From positions 44,044-108,043 of the forward strand of contig CAMCUM010000002.1 of NCBI GenBank assembly GCA_945878975.1: DNA of 64,000 bases. The letters are read 5' to 3'. This document shows, piece by piece, positions 46,999 to 55,437 of this stretch. The DNA comes from Legionella genomosp. 1. GTDB taxonomy: Bacteria > Pseudomonadota > Gammaproteobacteria > Legionellales > Legionellaceae. Every line of letters begins with the position of its first letter. Within the stretch, counting starts at the first letter, position 1. The translations under genes and the position numbers were made by a program. Under the pieces are notes generated by a model. That model was not told where the DNA came from and ran no database searches. It saw only the letters and a list, made by a program, of their open reading frames with translations.

Positions 46999-49900
46999 CT
47001 AATCAGGAATCGACATCAAACTCGCATTCCCACCCGCCGCCGTTGTATCGACGGTCAAAGTTCTTTCTACACACATCCTTTGCAGATAAAAGGGTCCACC
47101 TGCTTTGGGGCCTGTTCCAGATAATCCTTCTCCACCAAACGGCTGTAAGCCCACTACTGCGCCAATGATATTCCGATTCACATAGCAATTACCCACATGG
47201 ATCCGCTCTTGAATATACTGAATGGTAGAATTTAAACGACTATGGATCCCCAACGTTAAGCCATATCCCGTTTGATTGATTTGAGCAATCACATCATCCA
47301 ATTGGTCGCGCTTGTAGCTGATCACATGCAATACAGGTCCAAAAACTTCTTTTTCTAAAATACGAATATGATCAATCGCAATGGCAGTAGGCGGCATGAA
47401 ATAACCTGTCATACAATCATTTGGCAAGGTGCATTGGTAAATGACCTCATAGCGCTGCGATAATGCTGCCACATGAGCCTGCAAGCCTGCCAACGCGGTT
47501 TTATCAATCACAGGACCAACGTCAGTACTCAGCCAACGAGGATCCCCCATGCATAATTCGCCCATGGCACCTTTTATCAGTTCAATCATCCTGGGATACA
47601 CTTCTTCTTGCACAAACAAGACCCTTAATGCAGAACAGCGCTGCCCAGCTGAACCGAATGCTGAATTCATCACATCCAAAGTGACTTGCTCTAATAAAGC
47701 GGAAGAATCCACAATCATCGCATTTTGACCACCCGTCTCCGCAATCAAAGGGATAATTTCTTCCCGCGCCGCCAGACTTTGATGAATACGATTTGCAGTT
47801 TGAGTGGAGCCGGTAAAAATCACCCCTTTTATTCGTTTATCTGCCACCAAAGCAGCACCAACCGTCGCGCCAGAACCAGGTAACAATTGAATCACCCCAA
47901 TAGGAAACCCTGCTTCACGCATCCATTGAATTGCCTGAAACGCAATCAGTGGTGTCTGCTCAGCTGGTTTGGCAATCACACAATTGCCGGTGACGAGTGC
48001 CGCTACGATTTGTCCGGTGAAAATCGCTAAGGGGAAATTCCACGGGCTAATGCACAATATCGTCCCTCTGGGATGCAAACTCAAAACATTGGTTTCTCCC
48101 GTGTAACCACGCAATGCGATAGGTTCGGATAACAATTGCGTCGCTTGTGTCGCATAATATCGACAAAAATCTATGGCTTCACGAACTTCAGAAATGGCAT
48201 CCGACCAAGTTTTACCCGCCTCCAAACATAATATGTCCAAGCACAATGATCTATTTTCTTCCAATAGATCAGCAAAGCGTAATAAGCATGCCGTCCGCAC
48301 TGCCACCGAGCTCTTTCTCCATATCGCAAAAGCCTGTTCCGCCTCACATAACGCATGCTCAATATCTTCACCAGTTGCGGATAAAACTTGACCAATGACT
48401 TGCTTGGTTTGGGGAGACTCCACTGGCGAAAAATCGCCTGCTTGCACCAAGCTACTACCCACCACAGGGCAAGCTTGCCAAGCACTTGGGTTCATAGCAG
48501 CCAAATCAGCTTGCAACAGCGCTCGGACAGCACGATCCGACAGATCAATGCCATTCGCATTCTGCCGTTCAGGCATAAAGATATCTCGCGGCAACGGGAT
48601 GTTTTGATTGATTTTTGTCAGCAATTCGGCCGAACGTTGCACAGGATCCTCGACCAAATCTTCAATAGGCGCCGCCTCATCCACAATACGGTTCACAAAA
48701 GAAGAATTCGCTCCATTTTCTAATAATCTGCGTACCAAATAAGGCAATAAATCTTCGTGACTACCAACTGGCGCATAGATCCGACAAGGAATGTTGTAAC
48801 AATTTGCAGGAACAATTTGTTCATACAGCTCTGTTCCCATGCCATGTAAACATTGAAACTCAAAATCACGATACTCACCGACCAGATTCATAATGAGTGC
48901 CACAGAATAAGCGTTATGCGTAGCAAATTGTGGATAAATAACATCTGTCATCGTCAATATTTTTTTCGCGCAAGCTTGAAATGATAAATCCGTAAATACT
49001 TTACGCGTAAACACTGGATAATCGCTCAAACCCTGCATCTGGGTTTTCTTAATTTCACTATCCCAGTAGGCGCCTTTGATCAAGCGCACCATGATTCGGC
49101 GTTGATTACGACGCGCAAGATCCGCCAACCAATCCAATAAATAAAAAGCACGTTTTTGATAAGATTGCAAAGCAAGTCCAAAACCATTCCACCCTGCCAA
49201 ACTAGGATCTTCGAACACACGCTCCATCACATCCATAGACAATTCAAGACGCTCTGATTCTTCCGCATCTACGGTCAAACCAATGTTATGCTGTTTGGCC
49301 AACTGCGCCAAAGCCAGCAGTTTCGGTGATAAATCAGATAATACACGCTCACGTTGCGCCTCTTGATAACGCGGGTGGAGTGCCGACAATTTAATAGAAA
49401 TACCTGGTTTGTCATACATACTGTCAATTACTTGCGCTTCTGTACCAATGGCTTCAATCGCAGCTGCATACGCACGAAAATAACGTTCAGCATCCGCTTC
49501 AGTCATAGCGGCTTCGCCTAACATATCATAAGAATAGCGGTACCCTTGTTCTTCTTTTTTCTTGGCCCGTTTGAGTGCTTCTTTGATGGTGCGCCCCATC
49601 ACAAACTGTTTGCTCATGATGCGCATACCTTTTTCAACCGCCATGCGCACCACTCCTTCACCGGAGCGATTTAGCACCGACATCACCGCTTGATTCAGCC
49701 GCGTGCTCGCTTTTTCTGGCGCTAAAACCGAACCTGTCAACATCAATGCCCAGGTTGTAGCGTTGACAAAGAACGAATCACTCTGTCCTTGGTGCGTTTT
49801 CCAATCTACAGAAGCAATTTTATCCTTGATCAAACTATTAATCGTTGAATCATCAGGCACCCTCAGCAAGGCTTCTGCCAAACACATCAATGCGATGCCT

Positions 49901-50139
49901 TCTTCGCTCGATAGCGAATATTGCGTCAAAAAAGAATCAATCCCAACCGTCTTTTTGCGTCCAGCACGCACTGCTTCTACCAAGCCTATTGCTGCGCTTC
50001 GAATCGCTTGATTCAAGTTGGGTGCTAATTGCGCGGCCTCCAGCAATGCCGTCACAACATCCAGCTCTGGCGCACGATAAAATTGATTGATTTGGCCACG
50101 TAATCCCTCAGGCAGCTTAAGTTGATGCTTTTCCAACAT
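46999..50139 (-). CDS. putA: Bifunctional proline dehydrogenase / P5C dehydrogenase
   Basis: 1046 residues: PRODH barrel with VDAEESERLELSMDVMERVF, VRLIKGAYWDSEIK and RRLLENGANSSFVNRI, then the aldehyde dehydrogenase module with the catalytic Cys around residue 835 (GSAGQRCSALRVLF). It oxidises proline to glutamate. The N-terminus lacks the ribbon-helix-helix DNA-binding domain of E. coli PutA, so it should not autorepress. Together with ald and the POT transporter it suggests growth on amino acids. Large but intact. Confidence 0.96.
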   Translation of the reverse strand: MLEKHQLKLPEGLRGQINQFYRAPELDVVTALLEAAQLAPNLNQAIRSAAIGLVEAVRAGRKKTVGIDSFLTQYSLSSEEGIALMCLAEALLRVPDDSTINSLIKDKIASVDWKTHQGQSDSFFVNATTWALMLTGSVLAPEKASTRLNQAVMSVLNRSGEGVVRMAVEKGMRIMSKQFVMGRTIKEALKRAKKKEEQGYRYSYDMLGEAAMTEADAERYFRAYAAAIEAIGTEAQVIDSMYDKPGISIKLSALHPRYQEAQRERVLSDLSPKLLALAQLAKQHNIGLTVDAEESERLELSMDVMERVFEDPSLAGWNGFGLALQSYQKRAFYLLDWLADLARRNQRRIMVRLIKGAYWDSEIKKTQMQGLSDYPVFTRKVFTDLSFQACAKKILTMTDVIYPQFATHNAYSVALIMNLVGEYRDFEFQCLHGMGTELYEQIVPANCYNIPCRIYAPVGSHEDLLPYLVRRLLENGANSSFVNRIVDEAAPIEDLVEDPVQRSAELLTKINQNIPLPRDIFMPERQNANGIDLSDRAVRALLQADLAAMNPSAWQACPVVGSSLVQAGDFSPVESPQTKQVIGQVLSATGEDIEHALCEAEQAFAIWRKSSVAVRTACLLRFADLLEENRSLCLDILCLEAGKTWSDAISEVREAIDFCRYYATQATQLLSEPIALRGYTGETNVLSLHPRGTILCISPWNFPLAIFTGQIVAALVTGNCVIAKPAEQTPLIAFQAIQWMREAGFPIGVIQLLPGSGATVGAALVADKRIKGVIFTGSTQTANRIHQSLAAREEIIPLIAETGGQNAMIVDSSALLEQVTLDVMNSAFGSAGQRCSALRVLFVQEEVYPRMIELIKGAMGELCMGDPRWLSTDVGPVIDKTALAGLQAHVAALSQRYEVIYQCTLPNDCMTGYFMPPTAIAIDHIRILEKEVFGPVLHVISYKRDQLDDVIAQINQTGYGLTLGIHSRLNSTIQYIQERIHVGNCYVNRNIIGAVVGLQPFGGEGLSGTGPKAGGPFYLQRMCVERTLTVDTTAAGGNASLMSIPD

Positions 50140-50356
50140 ATTAGTAGTCTCACGGCTAAAAAAGTTGCGCGAAGTATAGCTTAAAATGCAAGGAAATAGT
50201 ACCTTTTCGTCTTGAGTTGGGTCTTATTACAATACCCAAAGACACATCAAATCATTTGAGTAAAAAAACATATTTACCCTAATACAATACACAAAAAACT
50301 TGACATCTCCAATAGCACACTGTTGTTACTTTAATCATAATCAATGCCTTTTTGAA

Positions 50357-50385
50357 TTTACTTTCCCCTCCTTTTTTGGTATAAT
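50357..50385 (+). promoter_or_regulatory. Promoter of the L,D-transpeptidase gene
   Basis: TTTACT (50357-50362), 17-base spacer, TATAAT (50380-50385) with TGG extended -10. The ATG is at 50417. Confidence 0.7.
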
Positions 50386-50416
50386 TGCTTGATATTTAAA
50401 ACAATAATGGAGCATT

Positions 50417-51094
50417 ATGCGGTCTTACTTCTCGTTATTTGCATTGGCTTTTTTGACAACAAATCTCGTCACAAATTCTACTAGTTTTGCAACGTCATTT
50501 GACGTGAATGCCAAAGCCAACTCATTAAGCACCAAAGCCCCAAAACTAAACCTTTCGGTCCTAAAGCTCGCTTTGTCCGCTTATAATAAAGCAAAAATCA
50601 AAGGCGACGTTAAAAAACCCTTGTTGGCTGTGATTGACTATTCTTTACCTTCTTCCAAGCAAAGATTATGGATTTTCGATCTGCGTCGCAACCGTTTGCT
50701 ATATAACACCTACGTTGCGCATGGGGTCAACTCAGGCGATGTGACACCAAGACATTTTTCGAATCAAGCTTCTAGCAGAGCCAGCAGTATTGGCACCTAT
50801 GTCACAGAAAGTACTTATACCGGCTCAAATGGATTATCTTTGAACTTAATCGGTCTGGAGAAAGGATTTAATGACAATGCCTATAACCGCCGAGTGGTCA
50901 TGCATGGCGCGTGGTATGTTGATCCTAATTTTATCCAAAAATCTGGGCGTGCTGGACGAAGCTGGGGATGCCCTTCTATTAGCCAAGCACTGGCAAAGCC
51001 CGTGATCAACTTACTAAAGAACGGATCCGTATTATTTGCTTATTATCCAGATAGAAATTATTTAAGCCAATCTCACTACGCACACATCGCGTAA
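50417..51094 (+). CDS. Murein L,D-transpeptidase catalytic-domain protein (YkuD_2 type)
   Basis: 225 residues with a signal peptide (FALAFLTTNLVTNSTSFA). The C-terminal half has the catalytic motif of this family: MHGAWYVDP (His163) followed by GRAGRSWGCPSIS with nucleophile Cys185. It should act in the periplasm on peptidoglycan, cross-linking or attaching proteins. GGAG is four bases before the ATG. Single-gene unit with its own promoter. Confidence 0.82.
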   Translation: MRSYFSLFALAFLTTNLVTNSTSFATSFDVNAKANSLSTKAPKLNLSVLKLALSAYNKAKIKGDVKKPLLAVIDYSLPSSKQRLWIFDLRRNRLLYNTYVAHGVNSGDVTPRHFSNQASSRASSIGTYVTESTYTGSNGLSLNLIGLEKGFNDNAYNRRVVMHGAWYVDPNFIQKSGRAGRSWGCPSISQALAKPVINLLKNGSVLFAYYPDRNYLSQSHYAHIA

Positions 51095-51172
51095 TAGGGA
51101 TGCGACTCACCCAGGTCGCATCGCGCACAACTTTAGCCATTTTTATAATTTGGTGCAAAATCCGTCATTAAA

Positions 51173-51247
51173 GCGTCAGCGAAGCAAACCAGTTCGAAGC
51201 TTCGTTGATAAACGGTACTGTGTTGCTTCACTCCGTTCGCAATGACG
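51173..51247. repeat. Palindromic repeat of the GCGAAGCAATCC family, diverged copy
   Basis: GCGTCAGCGAAGCAAACC and TTGCTTCACTCCGTTCGCAATGACG pair imperfectly, as in copies at 1453 and 38182. Confidence 0.4.
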
Positions 51248-51263
51248 ACAAACCCCGGGTCTT

Positions 51264-51349
51264 GGGTCTGTTGACAATTCATCTCAAGAAGCCCTACGTC
51301 CCGCCGCTTGTCCGCGGGACGTAGGGTTTTGAATTATCAACACGCCCTT
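51264..51349 (+). repeat. Miniature element family A, copy with internal hairpin
   Basis: Starts GGGTCTGTTGACAATTCAT (51264-51282), ends GAATTATCAACACGCCCT (51331-51348). Inside, CCCTACGTCCCGC (51292-51304) and GCGGGACGTAGGG (51314-51326) form a perfect 13-bp stem followed by TTTT, so the element could itself act as a terminator. Confidence 0.65.
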
Positions 51350-51399
51350 ATATGAACTCAAAATCTCGGATGTCTTAGGATCATGCTCGACTCAGATCA

Positions 51400-52557
51400 T
51401 CAAGGCTTCCTAATCCCCAACATCTCTTTCAAATCTTTAGCGAAACGATAGTGATTATCTTGATCAAAAGACAGTTCCCATGCAGATACCCCACCAAAAT
51501 TAGGGTAAGACCTCGGTGCAATGTAATTTCGACAGCTGTTTCTTCCTACTGTGGCAGTCCGTAAGCAAGTGATGGCCCGTTTGACCGTCACTACATTCGC
51601 CGCTGGCACCCCATCGCTGACACCCTGCTGATTTGCAACCGAAAATCCCAAAACCACTTGAGATGGGGCTAAATATGCGCTGTATGGTTGAAAGCCAGAA
51701 CTCAAGCCACTGCGCGTTTTTTCTGGCCAATTTTCAAGCAAATCACTTGCCATGGCAACATAAGCATCTGGACTATTGGCATCATCCAAGCCATAAGACC
51801 TCCCATCAATCCCTTTATAAGCTCCGGAATTATATAATTGAATCCCAACCCAAGTTAAAATTGGTGCGGTTTGCATCACCAACGCCGCATAATTACCTGA
51901 CGTCCCTAAAAACTGCTGCGTAGGAGCAATATTAGCCATCTGAGGTGCCAAACTCAATAATACTGTAGGATACTTACGATGTAGGTCGCGCATAGCCCGC
52001 GCTAATACATCAATATCACCCGTAGGACTGGTAAAACTACCTGAGCCTGATAATCCATGCTCAATGGCCATATCAAACCCATCAAAATGATACTGACGCA
52101 TCATATCTTGCATAGAGTTTACAAATTCCTCAATAAAACATTGGGGATCAGATACTCTGGCAAGCACAGCATGAAAATCAGTCGTTGTATTCACAATATT
52201 AGAGGAAGGGCCCCCCAATGACAGCAGTACTTTGATGCCAGCAGTCTGTAATGATTGAATATACTCTGGCGTCACGTTGACAAAAGCAGGGATAATTTGT
52301 CCCGGCGTCACAGTGCTAAACACACCATAAGCCACCACAATATGCGTATAACCCGCATTCACCAAATCACCTGCAGCAGGCGCTGGCTTCGATCCCGTTA
52401 TATAAGCAATGAGTTTACCACCATGGTGATCCGTTCGAGTTCGTGCAGAGTTTTGTAGGAGAGCGCTCTCATGATAATAACTTGCCGACGGGATCCCTTC
52501 GGAAAAAACAGTTACGCTCAGCATAAGCAAGCTGATGGTTAGCGATAGTTTATTCAT
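51400..52557 (-). CDS. GH18-family chitinase-like secreted protein, catalytic motif altered
   Basis: 385 residues: signal peptide, then a GH18 TIM barrel with KLIAYITGSKPAP, GIKVLLSLGGPSSN and the motif DGFDMAIEHG at 159-168. The family motif DxxDxDxE would be DGFDxDxE; here the Asp two residues before the proposed acid Glu166 is Ala164, a residue normally needed to orient the substrate. The barrel otherwise looks complete to QLYNSGAYKGI. Secreted to periplasm or outside. It may bind chitin or amino-sugar polymers rather than cut them; a host-contact role is possible. Confidence 0.7.
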   Translation of the reverse strand: MNKLSLTISLLMLSVTVFSEGIPSASYYHESALLQNSARTRTDHHGGKLIAYITGSKPAPAAGDLVNAGYTHIVVAYGVFSTVTPGQIIPAFVNVTPEYIQSLQTAGIKVLLSLGGPSSNIVNTTTDFHAVLARVSDPQCFIEEFVNSMQDMMRQYHFDGFDMAIEHGLSGSGSFTSPTGDIDVLARAMRDLHRKYPTVLLSLAPQMANIAPTQQFLGTSGNYAALVMQTAPILTWVGIQLYNSGAYKGIDGRSYGLDDANSPDAYVAMASDLLENWPEKTRSGLSSGFQPYSAYLAPSQVVLGFSVANQQGVSDGVPAANVVTVKRAITCLRTATVGRNSCRNYIAPRSYPNFGGVSAWELSFDQDNHYRFAKDLKEMLGIRKP

Positions 52558-52637
52558 AGTTCATCCGAATGGGAAGCATTCCTTTAAACTTAGAACAAAA
52601 TCTTGTCTATCGCAAATATTACAAATGCGTTTTAGGT

Positions 52638-52669
52638 GCCTACGTCCCGAAACTGTTCGGGACGTAGGC
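52638..52669. terminator. Perfect 14-bp hairpin after the ankyrin gene
   Basis: GCCTACGTCCCGAA (52638-52651), loop ACTG, TTCGGGACGTAGGC (52656-52669). Lies between the 3' end of the ankyrin gene and the GH18 gene start on the minus strand. Shares CCTACGTCCCG with the family A element core. Confidence 0.55.
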
Positions 52670-52701
52670 CTTTCAAATTAAAAACACCACCAGCGCTTTT
52701 A

Positions 52702-53268
52702 CTAGCATCGCGCAAGTCCTAAATCATCCATTTCTGATCCGAGGGAGTCGACCGGATTCATTGCCACCGTTATCATCTCTATCATCTCTTGATATTTACC
52801 TGGATTTTCAATCTCTTGCGCTAAACCATTTTGCGCATCTTCCAAAGCAGTCCCTATTACACTACCCTCCACTGCAAGTAATCGTCTCACAATATCAAGA
52901 TGACCATTGTAGGCAGCCCATTCTATGAGTGTATCATCCGACTCACTAGTATGATTAACATCTACATCGTTCGCTATCAGTAAATTAATCGCCGGAAGTA
53001 ACGCTGCTTCATTATCTATTTCACATTCAATATACACATGATTCAGCGCGGTATTGCCTCGAAGATCTTCTAAATCGACTGTGGGTTTGGGTTGTTGTGT
53101 CAAAAGCAATGTCATCATAGGGATATCTAAATTGAGCGTGGCTTCCATCAGGGCTGTCATCCCGTTAGCATCCTGGTAATCAATATTCAATCCCGGTTCT
53201 GCTAATAAAGCGGTTACTTCTGCAATACTTCCACGGTTACGAACTGTCACCACTAATTCTTCTGACAT
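52702..53268 (-). CDS. Ankyrin-repeat protein
   Basis: 188 residues with ankyrin repeats: NIDYQDANGMTALMEATLNLDIPMMTLLLT, then VDLEDLRGNTALNHVYIE, and DVNHTSESDDTLIEWAAYNGHLDIVRRLLAVEG, giving three or four repeats. I start at ATG 53268, since GGAAAG lies just upstream and the longer frame to 53409 runs into the inverted repeat at 53382. Ankyrin proteins of intracellular bacteria are often effectors, but this can also be a cytoplasmic scaffold. No signal peptide. Confidence 0.7.
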   Translation of the reverse strand: MSEELVVTVRNRGSIAEVTALLAEPGLNIDYQDANGMTALMEATLNLDIPMMTLLLTQQPKPTVDLEDLRGNTALNHVYIECEIDNEAALLPAINLLIANDVDVNHTSESDDTLIEWAAYNGHLDIVRRLLAVEGSVIGTALEDAQNGLAQEIENPGKYQEMIEMITVAMNPVDSLGSEMDDLGLARC

Positions 53269-53381
53269 TATCTTTCCTTTTCGATTTTGAACGTAAATTA
53301 AGATCGAGACCTTACCACAAAGGCCTTTATTAATAAAGTCCGACGATATTTCGAGCACAGCCTGAGGTAACACACGATGGG

Positions 53382-53456
53382 AGCCTTGATGTAGCGATAG
53401 CGTCATCAAGGTTTCAACCCAATCATTCTTGATGACGCTATCGCTACATCAAGGCT
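53382..53456. repeat. Perfect 29-bp inverted repeat
   Basis: AGCCTTGATGTAGCGATAGC... (53382-53410) is the exact reverse complement of 53428-53456, with a 17-base loop. Located between the divergent ankyrin and ProQ genes. The arm start resembles the motif at 1583-1615. Confidence 0.8.
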
Positions 53457-53539
53457 ACAAACTCATTCCAAAAAAATCTTGTTCCCCCCACCGCCTTATG
53501 GTAAGTTTGTGACTATGTCTTTACGTTCTTAGTACTCTG

Positions 53540-53887
53540 ATGACTACAAAAATCGAAAAACAGGCCGTCATTGCTTGGTTGATTGAGCAGTTTCCCAAAG
53601 CATTTTTTCAGAAACCACAATTGGTGCAGCCTCTCAAACTAGGCATTCTTGAAGACATCATCGATGTGTATGCGCGCCTCGACTCTCCACCATTCAGTAA
53701 AAAACTCTTGCGCGAAGCTTTGACTTATTACACAGCATCTAAAGCATATTTGTTAGCACAAAAACCCGAGGCAGAACGCATTGATCTCTTCGGCCACTCT
53801 AATGGCACGGTCAACCCGGAGCAAGCGGTTTATGCACAAAAGCGCTACCAGGATCGCTATCCTGTAGAGCGTGCAACCAGTAAGTAA
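53540..53887 (+). CDS. Minimal ProQ/FinO-domain RNA chaperone
   Basis: 115 residues, almost only the FinO domain: AVIAWLIEQFPKAFF, PLKLGILEDIIDVYA, then KKLLREALTYYTASKAYLLAQKPEAERIDLFGHSNGTVNPEQAVYAQKRY. It binds structured RNA and sRNA-mRNA pairs. It lacks the linker and C-terminal SH3-like domain of E. coli ProQ, like the RocC/RocC-like small FinO proteins of Legionella. Its 3' end overlaps the convergent ubiG by about 31 bases. Confidence 0.88.
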   Translation: MTTKIEKQAVIAWLIEQFPKAFFQKPQLVQPLKLGILEDIIDVYARLDSPPFSKKLLREALTYYTASKAYLLAQKPEAERIDLFGHSNGTVNPEQAVYAQKRYQDRYPVERATSK

Positions 53888-54543
53888 TTATCTGTTATAG
53901 TAGGAACCAACGTAGCCGTTCTAGAGACTGGGTGATACGTCAAGCCGGTCAAATCCACCAATTCCAAATCTGCTGCGCGCACCATAGCCGCCAATTCACT
54001 GGGCTTGATAAAGCGTTTATAATCATGGGTTTGCTTGGGTAATAATCCCAAAATATATTCGGCTGCAAGCACCACTTTGGCATAAGCCAAAGCACTACGA
54101 TTAATGGTCGATAAGAACAAATAACCGCCTGGCGCAAGTAAGTTTGCTGCTTCATTAATAATCATTTGCGGCGTAGCCACATGCTCTAACATTTCTAAAC
54201 AAGTGATGACAGGAAAGGGATCTGCGCGATACGTTTCTATAGGCTGACACAGATACTCAATGTTGAGATCTGTCGCTTTAGCATGCGTCGTGGCTGCAGC
54301 AATGGCATCCGGCTCCGCATCTAACCCCGTCACCCGCCCCCCACTTTTGGCCATGGCTTCACATAAAATCCCCCCACCACAACCAATATCCAAAATACGC
54401 TTGTCTTTCAAAGCAACAAATTTTTCGATATAAGACAAACGTGCAGGATTGATATCATGCAAAGTGCGAAAAGCACCCTCAGGTCGCCACCATTGCGCCG
54501 CCTGGCGGGCAAATTTTGCTATTTCATCCGGATCAACAGTCAT
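53857..54543 (-). CDS. ubiG: Ubiquinone biosynthesis O-methyltransferase
   Basis: 228 residues; two O-methylations in ubiquinone synthesis. SAM motif RILDIGCGGGILCEAMA, then ITCLEMLEHVATPQ and LFLSTINRSALAYAKVVLAAEYILGLLPKQTHDYKRFIKPSEL, classic UbiG. Start at ATG 54543 (GGAG eight bases upstream) rather than TTG 54570. Convergent and overlapping with proQ. Confidence 0.94.
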   Translation of the reverse strand: MTVDPDEIAKFARQAAQWWRPEGAFRTLHDINPARLSYIEKFVALKDKRILDIGCGGGILCEAMAKSGGRVTGLDAEPDAIAAATTHAKATDLNIEYLCQPIETYRADPFPVITCLEMLEHVATPQMIINEAANLLAPGGYLFLSTINRSALAYAKVVLAAEYILGLLPKQTHDYKRFIKPSELAAMVRAADLELVDLTGLTYHPVSRTATLVPTITDNYLLVARSTG

Positions 54544-54579
54544 CGTAAACACTCCAAGCCCTGTGGGCAAACGTCAGCA

Positions 54580-54642
54580 AAGAACTTCGCTCAAGCAACC
54601 CCTCATCCGCCCTTCGGGCACCTTCTCATGCCTAGGCGAAGG
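54580..54642. repeat. Short palindromic repeat AACCCCTCATCCGCC...
   Basis: The stretch AAGAACTTCGCTCAAGCAAC followed by CCCTCATCCG, a CGGGC turn and ACCTTCTC recurs at 31622-31674. A second imperfect hairpin (AGGCGAAGGAG) follows. Between ubiG and the UDG-like gene. Confidence 0.5.
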
Positions 54643-54645
54643 AGA

Positions 54646-55428
54646 TCAGCAGGAAGAAAATTCTTTAGAAGCCAATAAATTAAAGGGTTGAAAAAAAGCA
54701 ATCACATCCGGATTACGAATAAAGCTAATCTGGTAAGGATGCTCTGCTAAAAAACACGTAAACCACTCACGTTCTGCGATTTGTTGGGCGATATTTCCCA
54801 ATAATATCAACTGACTATTCGGAGCAGTATGATGCAAATACTGCAACACACTCGCCATAAACGGACGCCAATGTTTCGCATGATAACGCACACGCTTGGG
54901 CTCATACACCAGCGACGCATTAAGTAATAAAAATCCGTGTCGTAACAATCCTTGGAAAAGATCCGCCAAAGTTTGCACATAAGGCGTTTTATCCAAATTT
55001 GCGATGGCTGTCTGCGAAAAATCCGCTTTTAAATCACCACGCGCATATAAAAGCATTTTCAGTAAATTCCGCAAAGACGTCGCCCGATTCACTGCCTTAC
55101 TCAAACCGGTCTCCGTCCACAAATCCCCCACTGCAGCATCCCAAAATGCATAACCATTTGCAGATTGTTTTCTAGGATAAGGAGACTCTCCTAACAATAC
55201 GTACCGCACAGCAGACAAAGGCTGTGAAAATGCCATCAACATATTCTGCCGCTCTGGTAGCCACTGATCAGATTGCTCCAAACCCAATAAATAATCAGGA
55301 TCCATCGCTGCAAAAGCTTGCTCAATACAAGGATACCAATCAGGATGAACCGCTATCTTTGCGGTCTGTAGGAGCGTTGCTTTCAAATCGACCTCAAACA
55401 TGTCAAAATCTCTGTTTACTCGCACCAT
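54646..55428 (-). CDS. Uracil-DNA-glycosylase-like protein with altered active site
   Basis: 260 residues with the overall UDG superfamily layout: VLLGESPYPRKQSANGYAFWD aligns with GQDPYHGxxQAHGLAF of Ung, LLLNASLVYEP with LLLNTVLTV, and AEHPYQISF with the HPSPLS loop. The catalytic Asp is replaced by Ser82 (GESPYP). So either it is a noncanonical glycosylase of another UDG family or an inactive paralogue. Ung-sized. Start ATG 55428 uncertain (ATG 55401 also possible). Divergent from the spermidine-synthase-like gene by 9 bases. Confidence 0.6.
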   Translation of the reverse strand: MVRVNRDFDMFEVDLKATLLQTAKIAVHPDWYPCIEQAFAAMDPDYLLGLEQSDQWLPERQNMLMAFSQPLSAVRYVLLGESPYPRKQSANGYAFWDAAVGDLWTETGLSKAVNRATSLRNLLKMLLYARGDLKADFSQTAIANLDKTPYVQTLADLFQGLLRHGFLLLNASLVYEPKRVRYHAKHWRPFMASVLQYLHHTAPNSQLILLGNIAQQIAEREWFTCFLAEHPYQISFIRNPDVIAFFQPFNLLASKEFSSC

Positions 55429-55437
55429 TATACTGAC

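Larger units (their letters stand above)
51095..51399. other. Gene-free region with repeat DNA
   Basis: Contains a diverged GCGAAGCAA palindromic repeat (51173-51247) and a family A element (51264-51349). Nothing else supported. Confidence 0.55.
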
